64,000 bases of DNA from Clostridiales bacterium GWF2_38_85 (GTDB taxonomy: Bacteria; Bacillota; Clostridia; Oscillospirales; CAG-382): the NCBI GenBank assembly GCA_001797275.1, contig MGOY01000031.1, positions 1-64,000 on the forward strand. Direction: 5' to 3'. Positions 33,480-41,792 of the stretch are shown here, one piece after another. Below the pieces are notes generated by a model. It was not told the origin of the DNA, ran no database searches, and saw only the letters and a program-made list of their open reading frames with translations. The number at the start of each line of letters is the position of its first letter. Within the stretch, counting starts at the first letter, position 1. Both the position numbers and the translations under genes were made by a program.

Positions 33480-34526
33480 TTGATTTATAACAATAATATA
33501 GGGGAGCTCTACGATACACTGTATTTTGGTGTAATTTATTTCAATAAAGAATTTTTACAGAAGAAAGCAACATTTAAAACTGAAGGCCATGAGATATTAT
33601 TCGAATTTTATGATGAAATCAAAGATGAAGTTGAGGCTATATCTCCATATTTGACGCCGTTTTATTATTGTGATGGTGAATATATTCCATTCATCGTGGA
33701 GTTTTTTACGATGCATCTTGATATCTTCACTCATAACTTTAATGATTATATCAGATTGATTGAAGATGATTCTAAATTCAAACCTCTTTTATATAAACAG
33801 CTACTTCATTATCCGAAAGAAGAGGATCTGGAAAAGATAATCAAAAATAAAGATGTCAAGCTTATGCTTGACTCTATAGGGACATTGAATTATTCTGTTG
33901 ATTTACAATACCAAACAATGTTTGTTCTGACAAATGTTGACTATACAAGAGAACTACTGAAGAACAGTCTGCTTAAAATATATAAGGTCATTCAAAAGTT
34001 ACATTTGAAACAATCCAAAATATTAAAATCAGAATTTAAATTATCAAAACAAAAAGAAGCTATTCAATTATACCATGAAATGTGGAAGATCGAAATTGCT
34101 CAAATCCATGAAGCGCAGATTTCGTATTCATTATTAAATAGATATATCTATTACGTAGATCAAAAACTTGATAAATCAGATGTATTGATGTTGCTCGGAA
34201 TAAAGCATCGAGCGAATCTTGATTATAAGGCAACTTGTAATAAAAAAGATATCAAAAGCATTCTAAATGTTTTTTCGGACCCCTTGAGAGTAGATATTAT
34301 GGAAACTCTGTTAAAGCATGAAGAACTTACTCTCAGTCAGCTTGCACGTCAGTTATTTGCTTCTACAACAACTATACAAAGGCATTTGCATATACTTATA
34401 ACAAGCAGGATAATTATTATATCAAAACAAGAAAATATACAAATTTATTATTCATTGAATAAATCGTATATAAAATGTATCCACAAAGCTATAGATGATT
34501 ATCTAGATAGATTCACATCAAAATAA
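33480..34526 (+). CDS. ArsR-type transcriptional regulator with DUF5937-like N-terminus
   Basis: 348 residues from a TTG start without a strong ribosome binding site. Residues ~1-250 form a helical domain of the kind found ahead of ArsR heads in Firmicutes (ILFEFYDEIKDEVEAISPYL, LLGIKHRANLDYK). The winged helix is C-terminal: IKSILNVFSDPLRVDIMETL, LTLSQLARQLFASTTTIQRHLH and KQENIQIYYSLN. Thus DNA-binding is clear and the N-terminal part probably senses something. It is followed by a terminator and no obvious target gene. Confidence 0.75.
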   Translation: MIYNNNIGELYDTLYFGVIYFNKEFLQKKATFKTEGHEILFEFYDEIKDEVEAISPYLTPFYYCDGEYIPFIVEFFTMHLDIFTHNFNDYIRLIEDDSKFKPLLYKQLLHYPKEEDLEKIIKNKDVKLMLDSIGTLNYSVDLQYQTMFVLTNVDYTRELLKNSLLKIYKVIQKLHLKQSKILKSEFKLSKQKEAIQLYHEMWKIEIAQIHEAQISYSLLNRYIYYVDQKLDKSDVLMLLGIKHRANLDYKATCNKKDIKSILNVFSDPLRVDIMETLLKHEELTLSQLARQLFASTTTIQRHLHILITSRIIIISKQENIQIYYSLNKSYIKCIHKAIDDYLDRFTSK

Positions 34527-34530
34527 AATA

Positions 34531-34562
34531 GTATAAGCTTTAGCATACGCTAAAGCTTATAC
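34531..34562 (+). terminator. Terminator after the ArsR-type gene
   Basis: GTATAAGCTTTAGC, loop ATAC, and its perfect reverse complement (14 bp), followed by CGTTTATA. Confidence 0.8.
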
Positions 34563-34650
34563 CGTTTATATACTGCAGACCGCTCTCTACAGTATATAAT
34601 GCCCATTTCCTCTCCATAGGTTACGCCGAAGCATGTTAAAAAATTAACAT

Positions 34651-34679
34651 ACAGTCAATTATATATTGGCTGTATTTTT
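34651..34679 (+). terminator. Second hairpin with T-tract
   Basis: ACAGTCAAT / ATTGGCTGT stem (one G-U pair) followed by ATTTTTA. Confidence 0.6.
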
Positions 34680-34800
34680 ATGTCAATATGTGTCCCGATA
34701 AAAGTTAAACCATACCTCATATAAGCCTTATATTTCCCGATGTCAATAAAATATATAAAATATTCAAATCGATATTTTTGTTGAAGTAATATTTATATGC

Positions 34801-34904
34801 TATATAAAACAAATAAATTAATTTCCAAAGACATTCGAGAAAAGCCAAAAAGCATAGGCTTTTCTCGAATGATAAAATCACAATTCATTTGTTAGTTTAG
34901 TATA
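34801..34904. repeat. ~105-bp palindromic repeat, full copy
   Basis: Degenerate left end TATATAAAACAAATAAATTA; right end TTCATTTGTTAGTTTAGTATA; inner arms CATTCGAGAAAAGCC / GGCTTTTCTCGAATG are perfect 15-bp complements even though they differ from other copies. Confidence 0.75.
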
Positions 34905-34929
34905 TTATTAGTTGTTACAAAATATTAAC

Positions 34930-34958
34930 TTGCAAAATTATTATGTATGTTATATAAT
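34930..34958 (+). promoter_or_regulatory. Promoter of queT
   Basis: TTGCAA at 34930-34935 and TATAAT at 34953-34958, 17-bp spacer. Confidence 0.75.
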
Positions 34959-35017
34959 TATTTTGTTATAAACTGATTACTTGTTTGATATTATTTTAGA
35001 GAGTTGGAGAGTAAGTT

Positions 35018-35527
35018 ATGCAAAGAAGAATATGGGTTAAAAGAATAACAATGACAGCAATGATTGCTGCTGCTTATGCGACATTAACACTCGCTCTGGC
35101 ACCTATCGGCTATGGTGCAATACAATTCAGAGTTTCTGAAGCATTGACAGTATTACCGTTTATATTTCCTGAAGCTATAATTGGCCTTTTTATCGGATGT
35201 TTAACATCAAATATAATATATTCGCCTTTTGCGGTTTTGGATATTATTTTCGGAAGTCTCGCAACTTTGGGAGCAGCATTCTGGACAAGCAGGATAAAAA
35301 ACCGTTATCTTGCACCCTTACCGCCGATTATTATTAATGCTTTGGTTATCGGGTTTGTAATAACCTATTCTGAAGCCGGAAAAACTTTTGTTGATTTCCC
35401 GTTAACGGCTTTTTATGTCAATATGGCGACGGTAGGGCTTGGCCAAACAGTGGTGTGTTATGGACTCGGCTTACCACTTCTTATGGCAATGAAGGAATTT
35501 TTAAAAAATAAACATAATAAAATTTAG
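35018..35527 (+). CDS. queT: QueT family ECF transporter substrate-binding component
   Basis: 169 residues, six hydrophobic segments. The family signature is clear: GYGAIQFRVSEALTVLPFIF, PEAIIGLFIGCLTSN, DIIFGSLATLGAAFW and PLTAFYVNMATVGLGQ. QueT proteins are the S-components that take up queuosine precursors with the shared ECF energy module (not in the window). GGAGAG lies 9 nt before ATG. Co-transcribed with the deaminase 13 nt downstream. Confidence 0.9.
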   Translation: MQRRIWVKRITMTAMIAAAYATLTLALAPIGYGAIQFRVSEALTVLPFIFPEAIIGLFIGCLTSNIIYSPFAVLDIIFGSLATLGAAFWTSRIKNRYLAPLPPIIINALVIGFVITYSEAGKTFVDFPLTAFYVNMATVGLGQTVVCYGLGLPLLMAMKEFLKNKHNKI

Positions 35528-35540
35528 AGAGGGAACACTG

Positions 35541-36029
35541 ATGGAGAGAGTATCAAAGGAAAATTATTATCTTGATATCGCACAGTCTGTTGCGATGAGG
35601 AGCACCTGCCTTCGTAGAATGTATGGCGCAATAATTGTTAAAAATGATTCAATTATTTCAACCGGGTACAACGGAGCACCGAGGGGGCGTGTAAATTGCA
35701 GCGATCTGAAATATTGTCTTCGCGAAAAAATGCAAATTCCGCGTGGTGAACGATATGAGTTATGCCGCTCGATTCACTCAGAGGCAAATGCAATAATTGC
35801 AGCCTCACGTGAGCAGATGATTGATGCTGACCTGTATATGACCTGTGTTGATCCTAAAACAAACGAGGTGGTATCGAATGTATGCAGCTGTCAGATGTGC
35901 AAGAGGATGATAATAAATTCCGGCATAAAAAGAGTTATTGTTCGTGAAAATGCAACCGAATATACAACATATGAGGTTCAAGACTGGATTACCGAGGATG
36001 ACAGCCTGAGCGGCAAAAGCGGATATTGA
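35541..36029 (+). CDS. dCMP/deoxycytidylate deaminase family protein (ComEB-like)
   Basis: 162 residues; GAGGGA 8 nt before ATG. The zinc deaminase motifs are CRSIHSEANAIIAA (H-x-E, with the proton-shuttling Glu) and VCSCQMCKRMIINSGI (C-x2-C). Upstream GAIIVKNDSIISTGYNGAPR and CLREKMQIPRGERYELC match deoxycytidylate deaminases of Firmicutes, which make dUMP from dCMP. The usual Pro before the second Cys pair is Ser here. Followed 12 nt later by the second structured RNA element. Confidence 0.9.
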   Translation: MERVSKENYYLDIAQSVAMRSTCLRRMYGAIIVKNDSIISTGYNGAPRGRVNCSDLKYCLREKMQIPRGERYELCRSIHSEANAIIAASREQMIDADLYMTCVDPKTNEVVSNVCSCQMCKRMIINSGIKRVIVRENATEYTTYEVQDWITEDDSLSGKSGY

Positions 36030-36041
36030 TAAGGGATGATA

Positions 36042-36147
36042 GGTTGAACAAACAGAAGCATCGCTTCCAATCTCAATTTGTTCAACCAGCGAGTTTGTGT
36101 CTCTATCAGAATGATGGAACTTCGGCAAACCGAAAATACATAAACTC
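36042..36147 (+). ncRNA. Putative structured RNA element, copy 2
   Basis: P0 GGTTGAACAAA 36042-36052 with TTTGTTCAACC 36077-36087 (inner stem GAAGC/GCTTC), then AGCGA overlapping P1 GAGTTTGTGT 36091-36100, closed by ACATAAACTC 36138-36147; inside lie P2 CTATCA/TGATGG (36103-36117) and P3 TTCGG/CCGAA (36121-36134) with a CAAA loop. Stem bases differ from copy 1 but pair equally. It ends 22 nt before the lipoprotein start. Confidence 0.5.
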
Positions 36148-36169
36148 CAAAAGAAAGCATGAGTTTTCC

Positions 36170-36901
36170 ATGAAAAAAATTAAAAAAATTGCCATATTAA
36201 TTTTATTATCAGTAATAACAACAACAACAATGTTTACATCCTGTGAGAGCATTGCAAACTTTCGCAAAACCGATGAAGGAGCATTATGGCTGAAATCAAA
36301 TGACACATATTATATACCATGTTCAGTCAGTGTAAAAGCATACGCTATAGGTGATTTATATGGTAAGGTCGGAGATCTTGAACTTTATGAAATTCAATTT
36401 GAAGCATCTGACAAATTTATTTCAGAGAAAGAGAATCTGCTTGGCGGTGTTTACAGACGTTCGGATGTGCCGGAAATAACACTTGGAAACTTTAATGCTG
36501 TTGCAGCACAAATATATGTCATTGGCGAACAAGATATTATTGTCGGTGAATTTCCTGCCGCACCAGAATACTTATCAGAAAGCTTAACTGATGATTATGA
36601 AGACGGTACGCCTTGTACAAACGCTGTTGTAGATGCAATACTTGGCGATAACATTGCTATCATTCCGGCACAGGTAGATGAAGACACCATTTTTCATATT
36701 AGGCTGCTTTCACCCGATTACCCGGGTCTGACTTATACAGTAATTTTTATGATGGATATTAACGGTGATTGTTTTCTTTATGATCGTTCGACACAGAAAT
36801 GCGTTGTTTGTCCCGAAATAATCAAGGATAAAATGATCGGAACGGGTGATGAAACCTCCGACATATCTGAAGCCGAGAGCGAACAGACAGCTTCGGAATA
36901 G
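36170..36901 (+). CDS. Hypothetical lipoprotein
   Basis: 243 residues from ATG 36170, the first start that begins with a signal sequence (KKIKKIAILILLSVITTTTM) and lipobox FTSC, so the mature protein is lipid-anchored outside. The rest alternates beta strands (CSVSVKAYAIGDLYGKVGDL, NFNAVAAQIYVIGEQD, HIRLLSPDYPGLTYTVIFMM) and ends with an acidic tail; family not recognised. The ribosome binding site is weak (AAAGAAAG), consistent with control by the RNA element just upstream. Next gene starts 8 nt after the stop. Confidence 0.7.
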   Translation: MKKIKKIAILILLSVITTTTMFTSCESIANFRKTDEGALWLKSNDTYYIPCSVSVKAYAIGDLYGKVGDLELYEIQFEASDKFISEKENLLGGVYRRSDVPEITLGNFNAVAAQIYVIGEQDIIVGEFPAAPEYLSESLTDDYEDGTPCTNAVVDAILGDNIAIIPAQVDEDTIFHIRLLSPDYPGLTYTVIFMMDINGDCFLYDRSTQKCVVCPEIIKDKMIGTGDETSDISEAESEQTASE

Positions 36902-36908
36902 AAATGAA

Positions 36909-37352
36909 ATGAAGATAAATATAAAAAAACTAAGCGAAGAGTATATAAAAGCAGCTTGCTTACTTGAAAAACAGACTCTTAATACTGCATGGGCAGAGGA
37001 AGATATCAGAAGCTGCCTGACATGTCCGAATGCAGTTTATTATATCGCTCTTGACGATGAGCTTTTGGTAGGCATATGTTGCTTTTATATTGTGTCAGGT
37101 GATGCACAAATGATTAACATTGCGGTGCATCCGGATTATAGAGGCTGTGGTATCGGAGCCGAACTTATGGATACTTTTCTTGGATATGCAGATAAAGAAA
37201 ATACAGAAGCTGTTTCTCTCGAGGTAGGTGTTGAAAACACACCTGCTATTGCTTTATATGAAAAGAAAGGCTTTATTAAAGCAGGAATCAGAAAGAAATT
37301 TTATAGCACAGGCGAAGATGCCTATGTAATGATATATAAAAGAAGGTATTAG
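36909..37352 (+). CDS. rimI: Ribosomal-protein-alanine N-acetyltransferase RimI
   Basis: 147 residues from ATG 36909. GNAT domain with the RimI pattern: IKAACLLEKQTLNTAWAEED, CCFYIVSGDAQMINIAVHPD, YRGCGIGAELMDTFLGYADK (acetyl-CoA loop R-G-x-G-I-G), VSLEVGVENTPAIALYEKKG and KFYSTGEDAYVMIYKR. It acetylates the N-terminus of S18 in E. coli. It lies directly before tsaD (TAG then ATG with no gap), the common rimI-tsaD arrangement; tsaB and tsaE are not in the window. Confidence 0.9.
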   Translation: MKINIKKLSEEYIKAACLLEKQTLNTAWAEEDIRSCLTCPNAVYYIALDDELLVGICCFYIVSGDAQMINIAVHPDYRGCGIGAELMDTFLGYADKENTEAVSLEVGVENTPAIALYEKKGFIKAGIRKKFYSTGEDAYVMIYKRRY

Positions 37353-38366
37353 ATGAGAATCTTAGCAATAGAAACATCCTGTGACGAAACCTCAGCAGCA
37401 GTCGTTGAAGACGGTCGTGAGTTGCTGTCAAATGTGGTTGCTTCACAGATTAATATACATGCATTGTATGGAGGAGTAGTCCCCGAAATCGCATCAAGAG
37501 CGCACACAGAAGCTTTGAGTGGTACAGTTGCAAAAGCTTTGACCGATGCAGAGATAACAGTCGATGAGCTTGACGCAGTTGCTGTAACAAACACTCCCGG
37601 GTTGATCGGAGCATTGCTGACCGGTGTCTCGTTTGCAAAGGGATTAGCGTTTTCGGCGCAGAAACCGTTGATTGCAGTTCACCATATCCGATCCCATATA
37701 GCAGCGAATTATATTGCTCGCCCTGAATTAAAACCTCCATTTTATGCGCTTGTTGTATCAGGAGGACATACATCCATTCTTGCTGTTGACGATTATACAG
37801 AATACAGAACTATCGGACAGACTCGCGATGATGCCGCAGGCGAAGCACTTGATAAAGCTGCGCGCGTTTTAGGGCTTCCTTATCCGGGCGGTGCGTCGAT
37901 GGATAAACTGGCATTCCAGGGAGATATTCATGCAATCCCTTTTTCGATTAGCAAGGTGAACGGTTCACCGTATGACTTTTCATTTTCAGGCCTGAAAACT
38001 TCAGTTATAAACTACACCCATACACTTGAGAGCAGGCAGGTTGAAATCGATGAGAAGATGAAGACCGATATAGCTGCTTCGTATATGAATGCGCTTGTAA
38101 ATAACATAACATCTCGCCTTGAAGTACTGATACAAAATGAAGAACGCAGACCGATTGTTCTTGCCGGCGGAGTTGCAGCATCAAAAAATCTCAGAAATGC
38201 AATTTCTACACTTTGCGGTAAATATAATGTTGAATTTTATTTTCCGCCAATATCATTATGTGGTGACAATGCTGCGATGGTTGGAGCACAGGCATTTTTC
38301 GAGCTGCAAAAAGGTAATATATCTGATATGACTCTGAATGCATTTGCAACGAGTTCAGCGGATTGA
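37353..38366 (+). CDS. tsaD: tRNA N6-adenosine threonylcarbamoyltransferase TsaD
   Basis: 337 residues, full family length. Enzyme of the t6A37 tRNA modification. Seen: ILAIETSCDETSAAVVEDGR, GGVVPEIASRAHTEAL, the metal motif AVHHIRSHIAANY, YALVVSGGHTSIL, TRDDAAGEALDKAARVLGL, PYPGGASMDKLA and VLAGGVAASKNLR. Translationally coupled to rimI. An essential housekeeping gene, which supports a chromosomal setting for the window. Confidence 0.97.
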   Translation: MRILAIETSCDETSAAVVEDGRELLSNVVASQINIHALYGGVVPEIASRAHTEALSGTVAKALTDAEITVDELDAVAVTNTPGLIGALLTGVSFAKGLAFSAQKPLIAVHHIRSHIAANYIARPELKPPFYALVVSGGHTSILAVDDYTEYRTIGQTRDDAAGEALDKAARVLGLPYPGGASMDKLAFQGDIHAIPFSISKVNGSPYDFSFSGLKTSVINYTHTLESRQVEIDEKMKTDIAASYMNALVNNITSRLEVLIQNEERRPIVLAGGVAASKNLRNAISTLCGKYNVEFYFPPISLCGDNAAMVGAQAFFELQKGNISDMTLNAFATSSAD

Positions 38367-38726
38367 AAGTACAAATTTGCAGGAAGCAAAGCAAAAAAAT
38401 TCATAATATTATAATTATCAATAATAATCTGCTAGACATAATACTTATTCACAACCTGTGCATAACCCTGTGGAAAACATAAAAATTATGCACATAAAAG
38501 ATAAAAAAATGCGATATTACACAATTGTGGTTGTGGATAACCCTGTGGAAACAGTGGATAAATAATATTTATGACAATCAGAAACCCGATTTTATGTAAA
38601 CCTGATTACTTATACTTTACACAATTTTAAAATCAGTAATAATCATTTTAACGGATGCTGAGGATAAAATTGCACAAAAATTATTATAATTAAAATAAAA
38701 AATAAATAAATAAAGAGGTAAACCAG
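38367..38726. other. Intergenic region with a DnaA-box cluster
   Basis: Four sequences matching TTATNCACA exactly: 38445-38453 (+), 38457-38465 (-), 38486-38494 (+) and 38532-38540 (-); near matches occur at 38469-38477, 38544-38552 and 38553-38561. An A/T-only stretch (about 38671-38714) follows. No gene seen. Confidence 0.65.
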
Positions 38727-39908
38727 ATGATAAAAAGAGATTACAGTGAATCAATTGAAAAAGCAGTTGTACATTTCCGTGGACTGCTGCAAAAACAGCT
38801 TGAAAGAGCAGACGCAATTAAAGAAAGTGACGGATTTGTTGACTATTCCAAGCTTGATAAGATTAAGATAGGTGTTTGCGGCGGTGACGGTATCGGACCG
38901 AGCATTACAACGGTTACTCAAGCTGTTCTTGAACAGTTAGTTGCAGATGAAATGAAAAACGGTAAAATTGAATTCGTAAAGATAGACGGACTTACGATCG
39001 AAAATCGTATAGCAGTAAACAAAGCTATCCCTGATGACGTTCTCGCAGAGCTTAAAAAATGCCATGTTATACTCAAAGGGCCGACAACAACACCTCAGGC
39101 AGGTGATGGCATGCCAAATATTGAGAGCGCAAATGTTGCTATACGTAAATCACTGGATCTTTTTGCGAATGTACGACCTGTAAAAGTAACTGAACAAGGA
39201 ATCGACTGGACATTTTTTCGCGAAAACACTGAAGGCTCATACGCCGTCGGTTCTCAGGGTATAAATGTAAGCAGCGAACTGGCACTTGACTTTACTGTAA
39301 CAACAACCGAAGGAAGTGAGCGTATCGCACGTCTTGCCTTCGAATTTGCGAAGAAAAACAACAAGAGCAGAGTTACAATCGTAACAAAAGCAAACGTCAT
39401 TAAAACAACTGACGGTAAGTTTCTGAGCATTTGCAGAGAAATCGCACAAGAATATCCGGATATATCGGTTGATGAGTGGTATATTGACATCATGACCGCA
39501 AAGCTGGTTGACGAAAAGAGACGCCGCGACTTTAAAGTGCTTATTCTGCCTAACCTCTATGGTGATATCCTTACAGATGAAGCAGCTGAGTTTCAGGGTG
39601 GTGTAGGTACTGCCGGAAGTGCAAACATTGGTAAAAGATATGCAATGTTTGAAGCAATTCACGGCTCAGCTATTCGTATGGTTGCAGAGGGAAGAGATAT
39701 ATATGCGGATCCATGCTCGATGCTGCGCGCAGGTGTATTACTCCTTGAGCATATAGGTTATGCAGATAAGGCTGCTGCTTTGACAAAAGCGCTTGATTTC
39801 TGTATGTTTGAAGATAAAAAGTTTGTTATTACCGGCAGAAACACCGGAGTTACAACTAAGGAATACGGAGAATATGTCCTTCAGACAACAAAATCTTTCT
39901 TAAAATAA
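38727..39908 (+). CDS. icd: Isocitrate dehydrogenase (isocitrate/isopropylmalate family)
   Basis: 393 residues; AGAGGT 9 nt before ATG. After a ~45-residue N-terminal extension come KIGVCGGDGIGPSITT, the isocitrate-binding S-x-N-x3-R motif in ESANVAIRKSLDLFANVRP, TFFRENTEGSYAVGSQGI, VTIVTKANVIKTTDGKF and the nucleotide loop FEAIHGSAIRMVAEGRD. It oxidises isocitrate to 2-oxoglutarate for glutamate synthesis; NAD or NADP choice cannot be read with confidence. It follows the DnaA-box region. Confidence 0.85.
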   Translation: MIKRDYSESIEKAVVHFRGLLQKQLERADAIKESDGFVDYSKLDKIKIGVCGGDGIGPSITTVTQAVLEQLVADEMKNGKIEFVKIDGLTIENRIAVNKAIPDDVLAELKKCHVILKGPTTTPQAGDGMPNIESANVAIRKSLDLFANVRPVKVTEQGIDWTFFRENTEGSYAVGSQGINVSSELALDFTVTTTEGSERIARLAFEFAKKNNKSRVTIVTKANVIKTTDGKFLSICREIAQEYPDISVDEWYIDIMTAKLVDEKRRRDFKVLILPNLYGDILTDEAAEFQGGVGTAGSANIGKRYAMFEAIHGSAIRMVAEGRDIYADPCSMLRAGVLLLEHIGYADKAAALTKALDFCMFEDKKFVITGRNTGVTTKEYGEYVLQTTKSFLK

Positions 39909-39964
39909 TCAACATCATAACTTGAATCACATATAATTAAGATATATAAATTATTAAGGCGTAC

Positions 39965-40849
39965 ATGAAAATGAAAATATATCAAGATGAACCGCTTTTA
40001 AAACATTGCTCATTTAAAATCGGCGGGAATGCGGAGTATGTATATTATCCTGAAACCGCAGATGAATTAATCGGGCTTATTAAAAAGTTTAATTCCGAGA
40101 AACAGGAATATTATGTTTTCGGTAATGCGTCTAATGTTCTTTTCCCGGACGAAAGCTTGCGGAAATCGGTTGTTTTTACAACCGAAATGAAAGACATCAG
40201 GCTTGTCGGGAATACGATTATTGCCGAAGCAGGGGTAACACTAAACACTCTTTCTGCTTTTGCCAGAGATAATGTATTGACAGGTCTTGAGTTTGCTTAT
40301 GGCATTCCTGGCACGGTCGGCGGTGGAGTATATATGAATGCCGGTGCATATGGCGGGCAGCTTTCTGATATTGTTATAAACTGCAGAGCAATTGATTCTG
40401 AAGGCGAAATATGTAATTTAAATGCAACAGAGCTGAGATTTGGCTACCGCCATTCGGTTCTTCAAGAAAAAAAGTTAATCCTTATTGATTCAACACTAAA
40501 CCTGAAATCCGGTGACAAGACAACAATTATTGAGCAGATGGATACCTATATGAGCAAACGTAAGGGCTGCCAGCCATTGAATTTTCCGAGTGCGGGCAGT
40601 GTATTCAAAAGGCCGCAAAATAATTATACTGGAGCTTTGATTGAAAAAGCAGGGCTTAAGGGGATGACTGTCGGCGGTGCGATGGTATCAGAGAAACATG
40701 CCGGATTTATTATAAACACCGGTGATGCAACAGCGAAAGATGTCAGAGAGCTGATTGATATTATAAAAGCTCGAGTTTTCGAGCAATCGGGGGTTATGCT
40801 CGAATGTGAAGTATGTATAATTGAAAATAATAAAAATAGGAAGTTATGA
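39965..40849 (+). CDS. murB: UDP-N-acetylenolpyruvoylglucosamine reductase MurB
   Basis: 294 residues, FAD enzyme of peptidoglycan precursor synthesis. Seen: KHCSFKIGGNAEYVYYPE, FGNASNVLFPDE, GLEFAYGIPGTVGGGVYMNA (FAD binding), RFGYRHSVLQEKK and PSAGSVFKRPQNNYTGALIE with the catalytic Ser of type II MurB. Short length and sequence fit the Bacillus-type enzyme. Overlaps the frame of the next gene's leader; murB-whiA are probably co-transcribed. Confidence 0.95.
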   Translation: MKMKIYQDEPLLKHCSFKIGGNAEYVYYPETADELIGLIKKFNSEKQEYYVFGNASNVLFPDESLRKSVVFTTEMKDIRLVGNTIIAEAGVTLNTLSAFARDNVLTGLEFAYGIPGTVGGGVYMNAGAYGGQLSDIVINCRAIDSEGEICNLNATELRFGYRHSVLQEKKLILIDSTLNLKSGDKTTIIEQMDTYMSKRKGCQPLNFPSAGSVFKRPQNNYTGALIEKAGLKGMTVGGAMVSEKHAGFIINTGDATAKDVRELIDIIKARVFEQSGVMLECEVCIIENNKNRKL

Positions 40850-40878
40850 ACTGCCTATTTGGCGAGGGAGGTTGCAGA

Positions 40879-41751
40879 GTGTCTTTTTCATCTGAGGTCA
40901 AACAATACCTTTGCGAAATTAAGGAACGTAAAAATTGCTGTCATAAATCGCTTCTTTATGGATTATTATTGCCGTCCCGGATAACAAAACACAGTATTGT
41001 TTTAAAAACCGAACATAAAAATGTTGCAGCTTTGGCAGAAGAACTTATTACAAATTTATACCCGTTCAAAGCGGTTATACTTGAGGTCAACAACGGATAT
41101 GAGCTTCATGTTGAAAGCTCTCAGGATGTTGACTTCATACTTGCAGAGCTTCCGCTTGAATCGGATTATATTAATGATAAACTGTTTGGCTGCGAGCATT
41201 GTATAATGGTTTTTATCAGGGGAATCTTTTTAAGCTGCGGCAATGTCACAACCCCCGAAAAGAGCTATCATCTTGAAATGATAATAGGTAAAAAACATAT
41301 AGATTCTATCAAAAAGCAGTTATCCGAAGTTAGCTTCTCACCCAAGAGAATTATCAGAGGTCAGTCACTATCTTTATATTATAAGGACAGCTCACGGATT
41401 GAAGACTTTTTGGCTTATATAGGAGCAACAAAGCATTCTCTTGAAGTTATGAACACTAAAATAACAAAGGAAATGCGTAATAATATAAACAGGCTGACCA
41501 ATTGTGAAACTGCGAATATAGATAAAGCGGTAACTGCTGCAGCGATCCAGCTTGAAGCAATCCGTAAGCTGGATGAACAAAGTGAAATAGGCAAACTGCC
41601 GCCTGAGCTTAAAGAAACCGCTTTAAAGAGAATTGAATACCCGGAAATGAGCCTTGAGGAATTCAGACATATGTTTGTACCTGAAATCAGTAAATCCGGT
41701 ATATATCACAGACTGCAAAAGATCGTCGCAATAGCTGATGAAATAAAATAA
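40879..41751 (+). CDS. whiA: DNA-binding protein WhiA
   Basis: 290 residues from GTG 40879 (SFSSEVKQYLCEIK), with GGGAGG 9 nt upstream; the ATG at 40846 would overlap murB and add an unlikely leader. Two LAGLIDADG-type parts are followed by a C-terminal helix-turn-helix (MSLEEFRHMFVPEISKSGIY, HRLQKIVAIADE). The Cys-rich KERKNCCHKSLLYGLLL is normal for the family. WhiA controls sporulation or cell division genes in Gram-positives. Usually the yvcJ/yvcK genes precede it; here only murB does. Confidence 0.95.
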   Translation: MSFSSEVKQYLCEIKERKNCCHKSLLYGLLLPSRITKHSIVLKTEHKNVAALAEELITNLYPFKAVILEVNNGYELHVESSQDVDFILAELPLESDYINDKLFGCEHCIMVFIRGIFLSCGNVTTPEKSYHLEMIIGKKHIDSIKKQLSEVSFSPKRIIRGQSLSLYYKDSSRIEDFLAYIGATKHSLEVMNTKITKEMRNNINRLTNCETANIDKAVTAAAIQLEAIRKLDEQSEIGKLPPELKETALKRIEYPEMSLEEFRHMFVPEISKSGIYHRLQKIVAIADEIK

Positions 41752-41776
41752 GGGTGTTGCTTTTCGCAACACCCTT
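41750..41776. terminator. Bidirectional terminator
   Basis: AAGGGTGTTGC TTTTC GCAACACCCTT, 11-bp perfect stem between convergent genes. Confidence 0.85.
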
Positions 41777-41792
41777 AAATTCTTTAATATAA

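Larger units (their letters stand above)
34527..35017. other. Intergenic region between regulator and queT
   Basis: Holds two hairpins (34531-34562 and 34651-34679), a palindromic repeat (34801-34904) and the queT promoter (34930-34958). No preQ1 riboswitch sequence is visible. Confidence 0.6.

Noticed and set aside
34905-35017. preQ1 riboswitch before queT
   Set aside because: Expected from the substrate, but no preQ1 aptamer sequence can be found in the leader.
37450-37773. Minus-strand 107-residue frame within tsaD
   Set aside because: Antisense shadow of a conserved gene.
38367-38726. Calling the DnaA-box region the chromosomal origin
   Set aside because: No dnaA, dnaN, rpmH or other origin genes are nearby; boxes alone are not sufficient.
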